This document shows positions 1 through 6,186 of a stretch of 6,381 nucleotides of DNA, piece by piece; position 1 is the first letter of the stretch; each line of letters begins with the position of its first letter. The translations under genes and the position numbers were made by a program. The notes below the pieces were generated by a model, which worked only from the letters and a program-made list of their open reading frames with translations, searched no databases and was not told the origin of the DNA. Origin of the DNA: JAWXBG01 sp034439875 (lineage in GTDB: Bacteria; Bacteroidota; Bacteroidia; Flavobacteriales_D; Sanyastnellaceae); NCBI GenBank assembly GCA_034439875.1, contig JAWXBG010000189.1:1-6381 (forward strand), read 5' to 3'.

Positions 1-56
1 AAGTCCTCGTGCCCGCGTGAAGGACAGCAGCGAAAAGCCCGCAGGCACGAGGACTT
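1..56. repeat. 13-bp perfect inverted repeat with 30-nt loop
   Basis: AAGTCCTCGTGCC at 1-13 is exactly complementary to GGCACGAGGACTT at 44-56, with 30 bases between. The arms could form a stable hairpin in either transcript. There is no T-tract after either arm, so it does not look like an intrinsic terminator. It is best read as the variable stem of the larger element at 1-154. Confidence 0.8.
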
Positions 57-82
57 GAAGCGAATGGCCTGACCCCGCAATA

Positions 83-112
83 CAAATATGAACCGAAGAA
101 AATCTGTTTCAA
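83..112 (-). promoter_or_regulatory. Possible leftward Bacteroidota-type promoter inside the repeat region
   Basis: On the minus strand, TTG (complement of 110-112) is followed after 19 bases by CATATTTG (complement of 83-90). This is one mismatch from the Bacteroidota -7 consensus TAnnTTTG at the usual spacing. Transcription would start near base 75-80 and run left through the inverted repeat and out of the window. It lies within the roughly 60 bases separating the two conserved blocks of the repeat. A chance match in AT-rich sequence is quite possible. Confidence 0.2.
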
Positions 113-157
113 TCAAATTGGAATCACGATGGTGCAAGGCGGGGGCACGCCCAATTC

Positions 158-192
158 AAGGGGACCTCAAAATAAAATAATTGGGTCCCTTT
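158..192 (+). terminator. Weak hairpin, possible terminator of an upstream gene
   Basis: Bases 158-167 can pair with 183-192. The core GGGACC (161-166) with GGTCCC (184-189) is perfect, A-T and G-T pairs extend the base, and the loop of 15 bases is A-rich. The downstream strand ends CCCTTT and continues ATGTTTAC, which is a poor T-tract. It could end a transcript entering from the left. The gene it would serve is not in the window. Confidence 0.3.
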
Positions 193-293
193 ATGTTTAC
201 TGTTGCTCATTGCAAATCGAAGCCATTTGGCCTTCAAAATTCCACTTGTACAATTTCGACAGTTTTATAATCACTATACGCTAGCTTCGCTGT

Positions 294-1544
294 ATGAAAC
301 TGTTTTTGCGTCTCATAAAAGAAAGTTTTCTCTTTGCCTGGCAAGCTTTGGTGAATAATGTGCTGCGCACTGTTCTGTCTTTGCTAGGAATAAGCATCGG
401 TATATTTTCTATCATTTTGGTGTTAAGTGTAGTCGATAGTCTGGAGGCTGACATGAAGTCTAGCTTTGATATGATTGGGAGCGATGTGCTTTTTGTGCAG
501 AAATGGCCAATGGGTCCAGAGGAAGGCGATGAAGAGTACGCCTGGTGGAAATACATGGGACGAAAACAACCGAGTCTCGATGATATGGAGATGCTCCACG
601 AGCGACTACCTAGTGCAAGTGCCATGGCATTTAGCGCGACCAATATGACAACTGCGAAGTATGAAAACAACTTCACATCGTCTACTATTATTATGGCCGT
701 TACATTCGAATACCGTGAAGTAATAGCCTTAAACCTCACTTCTGGACGATACTTTACAAAACAAGAAGCGGATGCGGGTCGCAATGTGGCCATCATAGGC
801 AGTGATGTGGGCGAACAATTATTTGGATTTGCATCGCCATTAGGCAAAGAAATTCGGCTTGGTGGTCAATTAGTGCAAGTAATTGGCGTATTTGAAAAAG
901 AAGGTCAATCACTTTTCGGCACGGGATTCGATCAAGCTGCTATGGTTCCTTATAAATTCGGTGTCAGACTACTGAACCCTCAACAAGTAGATGCGAGCAT
1001 TACCGTAAAAGCCAAGGCAGGAGTAAGTAATAAGCAACTGAAAGACGAGGTAATTGCGAATTTCAGGGCTATCCGCGGTGTAAAACCGCGGGGAGAAAAC
1101 GATTTCTCAGTAATAGAAAGCACAATGATCACCGGAATGGTAGACAGCATCATAGGCATCTTCAACATTGCGGGTATGGTGATAGGCATCTTCGCTATAC
1201 TAGTCGGGGGTTTCAGCATAGCGAACATCATGTTTGTGAGTGTGCGAGAGCGAACCAATATCATTGGCATTCAGAAATCTCTCGGAGCCAAAAACTACTT
1301 CATCCTCGGGCAATTTCTCTTTGAAAGTATCGCCCTTTGCATCATTGGAGGAATTCTTGGACTCACATTGGTATGGTTGGTAGTGCTTCTTCTTACCTCT
1401 GTAACCGACCTCGACTTTATACTTCCGCTTGCCCGAATTATACTTGGGCTTGCAATAGCCGTGATCGTAGGCATCATTAGCGGTATCATTCCGGCCCTCA
1501 TGGCGGCGCGTCTAAATCCGGTTGACGCTATTCGTTCCAAGTAA
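294..1544 (+). CDS. MacB/FtsX-type ABC transporter permease
   Basis: Inner-membrane permease subunit of an ABC transporter of the MacB/LolC/FtsX superfamily. The 416 residues follow the family plan: a first membrane helix at about 24-48, a large periplasmic MacB-type domain at about 50-280, and three C-terminal helices at about 284-316, 335-369 and 377-405. Two FtsX-domain hallmarks are present: SVRERTNIIGIQKSLGAK (316-333), after the second helix, and the closing GIIPALMAARLNPVDAIR (397-414). The WWKYMGR segment (84-90) is a feature I associate with Bacteroidota members. The ATG at 294 is the only sensible start, since it gives a short basic N-terminus before the first helix; no Shine-Dalgarno sequence is visible, as is normal for the phylum. 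Relatives work as dimers with a cytoplasmic ATPase, exporting substrates, moving lipoproteins or driving periplasmic processes. No ATPase or adaptor gene is in the window, so the substrate is unknown. The next gene starts about 51 bases on and is probably in the same operon. Confidence 0.93.
   Translation: MKLFLRLIKESFLFAWQALVNNVLRTVLSLLGISIGIFSIILVLSVVDSLEADMKSSFDMIGSDVLFVQKWPMGPEEGDEEYAWWKYMGRKQPSLDDMEMLHERLPSASAMAFSATNMTTAKYENNFTSSTIIMAVTFEYREVIALNLTSGRYFTKQEADAGRNVAIIGSDVGEQLFGFASPLGKEIRLGGQLVQVIGVFEKEGQSLFGTGFDQAAMVPYKFGVRLLNPQQVDASITVKAKAGVSNKQLKDEVIANFRAIRGVKPRGENDFSVIESTMITGMVDSIIGIFNIAGMVIGIFAILVGGFSIANIMFVSVRERTNIIGIQKSLGAKNYFILGQFLFESIALCIIGGILGLTLVWLVVLLLTSVTDLDFILPLARIILGLAIAVIVGIISGIIPALMAARLNPVDAIRSK
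1073..1091. repeat. 7-bp perfect GC-rich inverted repeat inside the permease gene
   Basis: CCGCGGT (1073-1079) and ACCGCGG (1085-1091) are exact complements separated by five bases (GTAAA). They encode part of the periplasmic domain near residues 261-266 (RGVKPR). The hairpin would be stable in mRNA, but it may be a by-product of the codons used. Confidence 0.6.
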
Positions 1545-1595
1545 TGATCGTGCCTGCCTATACTAAAACACCTTTCCTTTGCGTTTTTAGCGGTC

Positions 1596-4500
1596 TTGTC
1601 TATTCTTTGGAATATCACACATATCATTTCATCTAAATGGCTCCGAATCACCGGGCTCATTTGCTCATTGCTGATCCCTGCACTTTTTGAGGCTCAAATC
1701 TCCAATGTGCGTTCCAAAAAAATCGCTCTTACATCAGACACCATTCGAATAGACACCTTGAGTTTAATGCCCGGCAGCTTGGTGATAACTTCAAACGATA
1801 TAGCAATGCCAGACAGTCTCTTTGCGGTTGACATAAACACATCTACAGTAATATTTAAAACCAGACCTGACACAGCGGAATTTGTTTATCGCGTACTTCC
1901 ACTGGATTTAAGTAAAAAATATTTTCACAAAGACAGCACCTTAATTACAGCAGACGGGGCTGGAAAAATAAACTTCTACCAGATTTCACCAAACCTGCCG
2001 GATGACTATCTCGGTGAATCCGGAATTCAAAAAAGCGGAAGTATCAGCAGAGGAATACAAGTAGGCAATGCGCAAAACCTCAGTGTGAATAGCGCACTAA
2101 ATCTTCAACTCTCGGGCAAACTCACAGAGCAATACAGCGTACTTGCCAGTATTGCCGACGACAATATTCCAATTCAACCACAAGGAAATACGCAACAATT
2201 GCAGGATTTTGATCAGGTATTCATTCAAGTCTACGATGAACGAACAAAGTTGATTGCAGGAGATTTTCAGATAAAAAGGCCTCGGGGATACTTCATGAAT
2301 TACGCGAAGAGAGCTCAAGGCGCATATCTTTATTCGAAGAGCAGAGACATCAATGGCAAACAAACCTTTATTGAAAGTGAAGTTTCCGCGTCCATTTCAA
2401 AAGGACGCTTTGGGCGAAATCAAATACAAGGCATAGAAGGCAATCAGGGTCCATACCGACTTTTTGGAAATGATGGCGAGGTCTTCATTGTAGTTTTGGC
2501 CGCTACGGAGCAAGTATTTATTGATGGCAAATTGCTTGAGCGAGGACAAGATCGCGATTATGTAATTGACTACAATGCAGCCGAAATTCGTTTTACCACA
2601 CGACAGCCTATTACCAAAGATAGACGCATTGTGGTTGAATTTCAATATAGCGACAAGCGCTATGCCCGACCCATGATCACCGCTAATATAGCGATTGAAA
2701 AAAAAAATGCGACATTTTATATCAACACATTTTCTGAAAATGACGCGCGCAATCAACCCTTGCAACAAGAACTCACCTCTGACTCCAGGATAGCCCTGAG
2801 TATGGCCGGCGACGATGTACTTGCCGCCTCCATTAGCGGAATAGACAGCGTGGGATACAACAATTCTCAAGTACTCTACGCGCTTCGCGATACACTTGGA
2901 TACGACTCTGTGTTGGTATATTCTACATTAGACACCGAAGCATTTTACAGAGCAATATTTAGTTTTGTAGGTCAAGGCAACGGTGACTATACAGAAAGTG
3001 ATTTCTCATCGAGTGGACGTACGTTCGAATGGTTGCTTCCAGTAGATGTGGATGGAACGTTGATACATCAAGGAAGTTATGCGCCCATTCAAATTCTATT
3101 TACCCCGCGTAAAAGACAGATGGCGGTAGCTGGAATGAATTTGCTATTTCGCGAATCCAGCAGTCTGAAAATAGAAACCGCTGTTTCCAACAACGACCTG
3201 AATACATTTTCGGACAAAGACGATCAAGATAACATTGGGCATTCGCAGTGGCTTGTATTTGATCATCTCTATTCGAAACAAGGCGCAAAAGACAGTATTT
3301 GGCAAATGGCCCATCACATATCTTTTGAACATACCGATCCTTCTTTCATTCCGATAGAAAGATTTAGAGCAGTTGAGTTCGATAGAAACTGGAACGTACT
3401 TGGAAAAACGCTCGAGGGCCATCAATTTATCGGCGACCTTGAGATAAGCGCTTTGAACAAACAAAACGGTACAGTTTCCCTTGGAATCGAAGGTTTTTCT
3501 GTGGGCTCCGCTTTCAATGGCACGAAAGTCAAAACCATTTTGAACGTACATCACAAAGGAGCAAAAGCCGATGTGCAAGCCTCGGCATTGCGCACTACGG
3601 GCATTGTAGAAAGCCAATTTATTCGACATAAATCAGACCTTCTTTTACCCTGGAAATTTCTACGTTTTGGATTCAAAGATGAACGGGAAGACAATAAGCA
3701 ATTTGTACAAGGCACTGATTCGTTGAGTCCTCTATCCTATGGCTTCTATGATTGGGAAGCACGGGTGGGGACATTAGATAGTGCGGGAAATTCATTTGCT
3801 TTATTCTATCGCGATCGCATAGATCTACGTCCAAGTCAAAATCAATTTTTGGGATCAGCACGAGCCGAACAATACGGTTTTGAATCGGTGTTGAAAGGAG
3901 CCAAAAAAAATCTGTTACGCATAACAGTTTCGAACAGAAAATTGCGCGCGTTAAATCCTGAGACATTTTCGCAAGAGCCAGAAAACACTCTTCTTGGGAG
4001 GTTGGAGTACAATTATAAGTTTTGGAAAGGATTTGTTTCGGGCAACACCTTTTACGAAGTGGGATCGGGCTTAGAACAGCAACGAGAATTCGTTTATCTA
4101 CAAGTACAACCCGGTCAAGGACTTTACATTTGGAACGATTACAACGCCGACGGAGTGAAGGATTTGAACGAATTTGAAATCGCGCAATTCACTTATGAAG
4201 CAGAATACATCAGAGTCTTCTTGCAAAGTGACACTTATGCACGAACCTATACAAACCAATGGACGCAGAACATCAACATAGATCCATCGCGCATTATCAA
4301 AGATCCGAAAGGGTTTTTGAAGTTTGTTTCCAGACTTAGCGATCAGGCCTCCATAAAGGCAGATCGAAAAACAAGCCGAGAAGACGAAGAGAGTCGCTTT
4401 AATCCATTGATCAACGACATTGCAGACACCGTTTTGCTTGCCTTAAATTCTTCCTTTAGAAACGTCCTGTTTTTCAACAAAACACATCCTGTTTTTGGGA

Positions 4501-5084
4501 TGGACTATACGTATCAAAACATGAGCAATAAGACATTATTGGCAAATGGTTTTGAATCGAGAAACGACCAATATCAACAATTGGGAGTTCGCTGGGCGTT
4601 CACTAAAAACATCTCCTTTATACCCAACGTAAAAACAGGGGTACGCTCCATAGCTTCGGACTTTTTGACTGGTCGAAATTTCCGGATAGAGTACATACAA
4701 CTCAAGCCAAATCTCACATGGCAGCCGGACTACAACAGGCGACTTTCCATTTTATCCTCCTATACACAACGCAAAAATACAATGGGAACAGAAGTAAGTA
4801 CCGTTTCTGAAATTGGATTAGAATCTCAATTAAATACATCACAACAAGGAACTTTTCAGATGACATTTTCCTATCTCAACATAGTTTTCAACTCGGAAAG
4901 CAATTCATCCTTGGGATTTGAAATGCTCGAAGGTTTGAGCGCCGGTAACAATTTTACATGGGGAATCAATCTGCAACGAAATTTGACAAAAAATCTTCAA
5001 ATCAATTTTGTCTATAACGGCAGAAAACCAGGAGATTTTCGGGTTGTGCACAGCGGGGGTGTTCAGGCGAGGGCGATATTCTAA
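1596..5084 (+). CDS. Large SprA-like outer-membrane beta-barrel protein
   Basis: A 1162-residue secreted protein, probably an outer-membrane barrel. Residues 14-33 form a signal peptide (K14 and R17, a hydrophobic core at 18-31, cleavage probably before Q34). Then come a small beta-rich N-terminal domain (about 40-130) and a segment recalling the N-terminal part of SprA, the type IX secretion channel: SGSISRGIQVGN at 147-158, DDNIPIQPQGNTQQLQDFDQ at 188-207 and an AGDF motif at 221-224. Further conserved-looking blocks are VGQGNGDY (458-465) and NNDLNTFSDKD (532-542). An EF-hand-like loop lies at 848-859. The rest alternates short polar and aromatic strands and ends in GVQARAIF with a terminal Phe, the usual barrel-insertion signal. 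SprA itself exceeds 2000 residues, so this is a relative, not SprA. I recall similar proteins of about 1100 residues in Bacteroidota annotated as hypothetical; the function is unknown. No ATG precedes the signal peptide: TTG at 1596 is chosen, with ATT at 1626 as an alternative. Confidence 0.85.
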   Translation: MSILWNITHIISSKWLRITGLICSLLIPALFEAQISNVRSKKIALTSDTIRIDTLSLMPGSLVITSNDIAMPDSLFAVDINTSTVIFKTRPDTAEFVYRVLPLDLSKKYFHKDSTLITADGAGKINFYQISPNLPDDYLGESGIQKSGSISRGIQVGNAQNLSVNSALNLQLSGKLTEQYSVLASIADDNIPIQPQGNTQQLQDFDQVFIQVYDERTKLIAGDFQIKRPRGYFMNYAKRAQGAYLYSKSRDINGKQTFIESEVSASISKGRFGRNQIQGIEGNQGPYRLFGNDGEVFIVVLAATEQVFIDGKLLERGQDRDYVIDYNAAEIRFTTRQPITKDRRIVVEFQYSDKRYARPMITANIAIEKKNATFYINTFSENDARNQPLQQELTSDSRIALSMAGDDVLAASISGIDSVGYNNSQVLYALRDTLGYDSVLVYSTLDTEAFYRAIFSFVGQGNGDYTESDFSSSGRTFEWLLPVDVDGTLIHQGSYAPIQILFTPRKRQMAVAGMNLLFRESSSLKIETAVSNNDLNTFSDKDDQDNIGHSQWLVFDHLYSKQGAKDSIWQMAHHISFEHTDPSFIPIERFRAVEFDRNWNVLGKTLEGHQFIGDLEISALNKQNGTVSLGIEGFSVGSAFNGTKVKTILNVHHKGAKADVQASALRTTGIVESQFIRHKSDLLLPWKFLRFGFKDEREDNKQFVQGTDSLSPLSYGFYDWEARVGTLDSAGNSFALFYRDRIDLRPSQNQFLGSARAEQYGFESVLKGAKKNLLRITVSNRKLRALNPETFSQEPENTLLGRLEYNYKFWKGFVSGNTFYEVGSGLEQQREFVYLQVQPGQGLYIWNDYNADGVKDLNEFEIAQFTYEAEYIRVFLQSDTYARTYTNQWTQNINIDPSRIIKDPKGFLKFVSRLSDQASIKADRKTSREDEESRFNPLINDIADTVLLALNSSFRNVLFFNKTHPVFGMDYTYQNMSNKTLLANGFESRNDQYQQLGVRWAFTKNISFIPNVKTGVRSIASDFLTGRNFRIEYIQLKPNLTWQPDYNRRLSILSSYTQRKNTMGTEVSTVSEIGLESQLNTSQQGTFQMTFSYLNIVFNSESNSSLGFEMLEGLSAGNNFTWGINLQRNLTKNLQINFVYNGRKPGDFRVVHSGGVQARAIF

Positions 5085-5167
5085 ATCACAATGAAACTTC
5101 CAATGAGATCATTTCACCCCATAGTAAGGCCAGCATCAATAATACAAATTTCTTAATCAAAAACCAC

Positions 5168-5734
5168 ATGGCTACTTTCGTCGATGAATTATTTTCTAAG
5201 AACAACATCCAGGCAGAATTGATCGAATTTTCGACCTTCGAGAATTGTGTCTTTGATGGTTGCTATTTTTCCGGAGCCAATTTCTCCAATGCCAAATTCA
5301 TAGATTGTGAATTCAAAAGTTGTGATCTAAGTCTTGTGAAAACAAATCAGACCGCACTTCGACATGTAAAATTTTTCAATTGCAAAATGCTAGGTTTGCG
5401 ATTCGATGAAATGAACAATATGGGAATGGCAGTGACTTTCGAAAATTGTAATCTTTCGCATTCCTCGTTTTACGTCATGAAACTTCAGAAATCCTATTTT
5501 AAGGATTCCCTTTTGATCGAAGTAGATTTTACCGAGGCAGACTTGGCCTCTGTGAAATTTGAAAATTGTAATATGCTGAAAGCAACCTTTGTGAATACCA
5601 TATTGGAAAACGCGGATTTAAGGAGTGCTTATAATTTTTCGATCAATCCTACAACAAACAGAATAAAAGGAGCCCGATTTTCGTCTAGCGGTCTTGCCGG
5701 ACTCTTGGACATTTTTCTATTAAACATTGAGTAA
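5168..5734 (+). CDS. Pentapeptide-repeat protein, Cys-rich right-handed beta-helix
   Basis: A 188-residue protein, probably cytosolic since it has no signal peptide. Central Phe, Leu or Met residues recur exactly every five positions: 24, 29, 34, 39, 44, 49, 54, then 69, 74, 79, and after a two-residue phase shift 91 through 151 without a break. This is the pattern of the four-sided right-handed beta-helix. Seven cysteines (27, 32, 47, 52, 72, 94, 134) all sit two residues before a central residue. The tail (about 164-188, NRIKGARF then GLAGLLDIFLLNIE) is hydrophobic and probably caps or dimerises the helix. Size and layout resemble Qnr- and McbG-type proteins, some of which mimic DNA and protect gyrase. 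Most pentapeptide proteins have no known role, so no resistance function should be assumed. The ATG at 5168 is the first good start after the previous gene, 83 bases downstream. No terminator or clear promoter is visible in that gap, so co-transcription is possible. Confidence 0.9.
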   Translation: MATFVDELFSKNNIQAELIEFSTFENCVFDGCYFSGANFSNAKFIDCEFKSCDLSLVKTNQTALRHVKFFNCKMLGLRFDEMNNMGMAVTFENCNLSHSSFYVMKLQKSYFKDSLLIEVDFTEADLASVKFENCNMLKATFVNTILENADLRSAYNFSINPTTNRIKGARFSSSGLAGLLDIFLLNIE

Positions 5735-5756
5735 TTGGATTTCACGGCTCATTGTA

Positions 5757-5786
5757 TTGCAACCGAGTTGCATTTTCGTAATTTCG
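5757..5786 (+). promoter_or_regulatory. Bacteroidota-type promoter of the Fur-family gene
   Basis: TTG (5757-5759), a 19-base spacer and TAATTTCG (5779-5786) match the Bacteroidota housekeeping pattern of TTG near -33 and TAnnTTTG near -7, with one mismatch in the second element. Transcription would begin at about 5790-5793, directly before the ATG at 5794, so the mRNA would have almost no leader. The TTG overlaps the palindrome at 5758-5772. Confidence 0.5.
5758..5772. promoter_or_regulatory. Palindromic operator candidate for the Fur-family regulator
   Basis: TGCAACCGAGTTGCA is a perfect 6-3-6 inverted repeat. Its 15-bp size is typical of Fur-family boxes, it overlaps the -33 element of the promoter, and it ends 21 bases before the start of a Fur-family gene. 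The simplest reading is autorepression by blocking RNA polymerase. The sequence differs from the AT-rich classical Fur box, and no experiment is implied. Confidence 0.5.
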
Positions 5787-5793
5787 AGCCCGC

Positions 5794-6186
5794 ATGAATA
5801 CTTCGAAAACCCCACGCAACACTATTGCCAGAACAGAAATTCTGAAACTGGTGAACGATTCTGTATCAGCACTCTCGCATGCCGATGTTCAAGTTGCTAT
5901 AAATGGGCTTTGCGATAGGGTCACTATATATCGTGTTCTCGATCGCCTTGTTGAAGATGGAAGCATTCATCGCATTGTTAATGTCGATGGCATTGTTCGC
6001 TATGCAAGTTGCCACACTTGTGAAGAAGGTCACCACCATTATCACGATCACGTTCATTTTAGCTGCGACAAATGCAAATCTGTCACCTGTTTGGAAGAAG
6101 TTGTGCCGAGCTTCAAGCTACCTCGAAAATACCAAGTGAAAGAAGTGAATTTCACGGTGCGCGGGCTTTGTCCTTCGTGTCGTTAA
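5794..6186 (+). CDS. Fur-family metal-dependent transcriptional repressor, possibly Zur-like
   Basis: A 130-residue DNA-binding repressor of the Fur superfamily, cytoplasmic and expected to act as a dimer. The N-terminal winged helix spans about 8-70, with the recognition-helix signature DRVTIYRVLDRL at 41-52 and the wing at 57-72. The C-terminal metal-binding and dimerisation domain carries a His-rich stretch (H80, H81, H82, H84, H86, H88) followed by two CxxC pairs, C91/C94 and C126/C129, which form the structural zinc site in this family. C73, C76 and C99 are further cysteines. C73 aligns by eye with the zinc-sensing Cys88 of E. coli Zur, where Fur has none, so a zinc sensor is plausible; the HHH-HxH segment is equally Fur-like. 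Length is normal for short Bacteroidota members. ATG 5794 is the only suitable start and gives a normal N-terminus. The promoter and palindrome just upstream suggest autoregulation. Targets cannot be told from this window. Confidence 0.93.
   Translation: MNTSKTPRNTIARTEILKLVNDSVSALSHADVQVAINGLCDRVTIYRVLDRLVEDGSIHRIVNVDGIVRYASCHTCEEGHHHYHDHVHFSCDKCKSVTCLEEVVPSFKLPRKYQVKEVNFTVRGLCPSCR

Larger units (their letters stand above)
1..154 (-). repeat. GC-rich structured intergenic element, Bacteroidota dispersed-repeat type
   Basis: Read on the minus strand, this stretch contains in order TTGGGCGTGCCCCC (141-154), GCGGGGTCAGGCCATTCGCT (59-78) and GTCCTTCACGC (15-25). From memory, this order of blocks (TTGGGCGTGCCCC, then GGGGTCGGGCTATTCGCT, then ATCCCTCACGC) matches a non-coding repeat scattered through many Bacteroidota genomes; I cannot verify that here. 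Secondary structure is visible directly: a 13-bp perfect inverted repeat (1-13 with 44-56) and a GC-only 6-bp stem (73-78 with 139-144). A degenerate direct repeat is also present, with AGGAC-N3/4-AGCGAA-N2-GCC at 21-39 and 50-69. The two blocks I remember as adjacent are about 60 bases apart here. No reading frame is convincing. The element may continue past the left edge, and its function is unknown. Confidence 0.5.

Noticed and set aside
227..258. TTG-N21-CAATTTCG as a promoter for the permease gene
   Set aside because: It has a mismatch at the first position of the -7 element, a second at the seventh, and long spacing. It shares AATTTCGA with the fur-like promoter but is too weak to list as a feature.
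281..847. 188-codon minus-strand frame opposite the permease gene
   Set aside because: It is antisense to the well-supported permease, has low-complexity Ser/Ile/Met-rich composition and shows no recognisable motif.
1150..1191. Duplicated ATAGGCATCTTC about 30 bases apart in the permease gene
   Set aside because: Both copies encode IGIF in a low-complexity membrane helix, so shared codon choice explains the repeat.
1544..1636. Small ORF of 30 codons starting at the ATG that overlaps the permease stop codon
   Set aside because: It is out of frame with the barrel gene and its product (MIVPAYTK...) has no recognisable feature. Coupled translation through it is possible but unsupported.
2397..2870. 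157-codon minus-strand frame (also 3144-3629) within the barrel-protein gene
   Set aside because: It is a complement shadow of a long convincing gene, with no domain signature and no independent start context.
3912..3927. CTGTTA-CGCA-TAACAG inverted repeat inside the barrel-protein gene
   Set aside because: A 6-bp palindrome deep within a coding region is expected by chance in a sequence this long.
5091..5156. 21-codon ORF (MKLPMRS...) between the barrel and pentapeptide genes
   Set aside because: It is very short, with no family resemblance and no initiation signal. The gap is most simply non-coding.
5727..5918. 63-codon + strand frame overlapping the start of the Fur-family gene
   Set aside because: It covers the promoter and operator, overlaps the true gene out of frame and encodes no recognisable protein.
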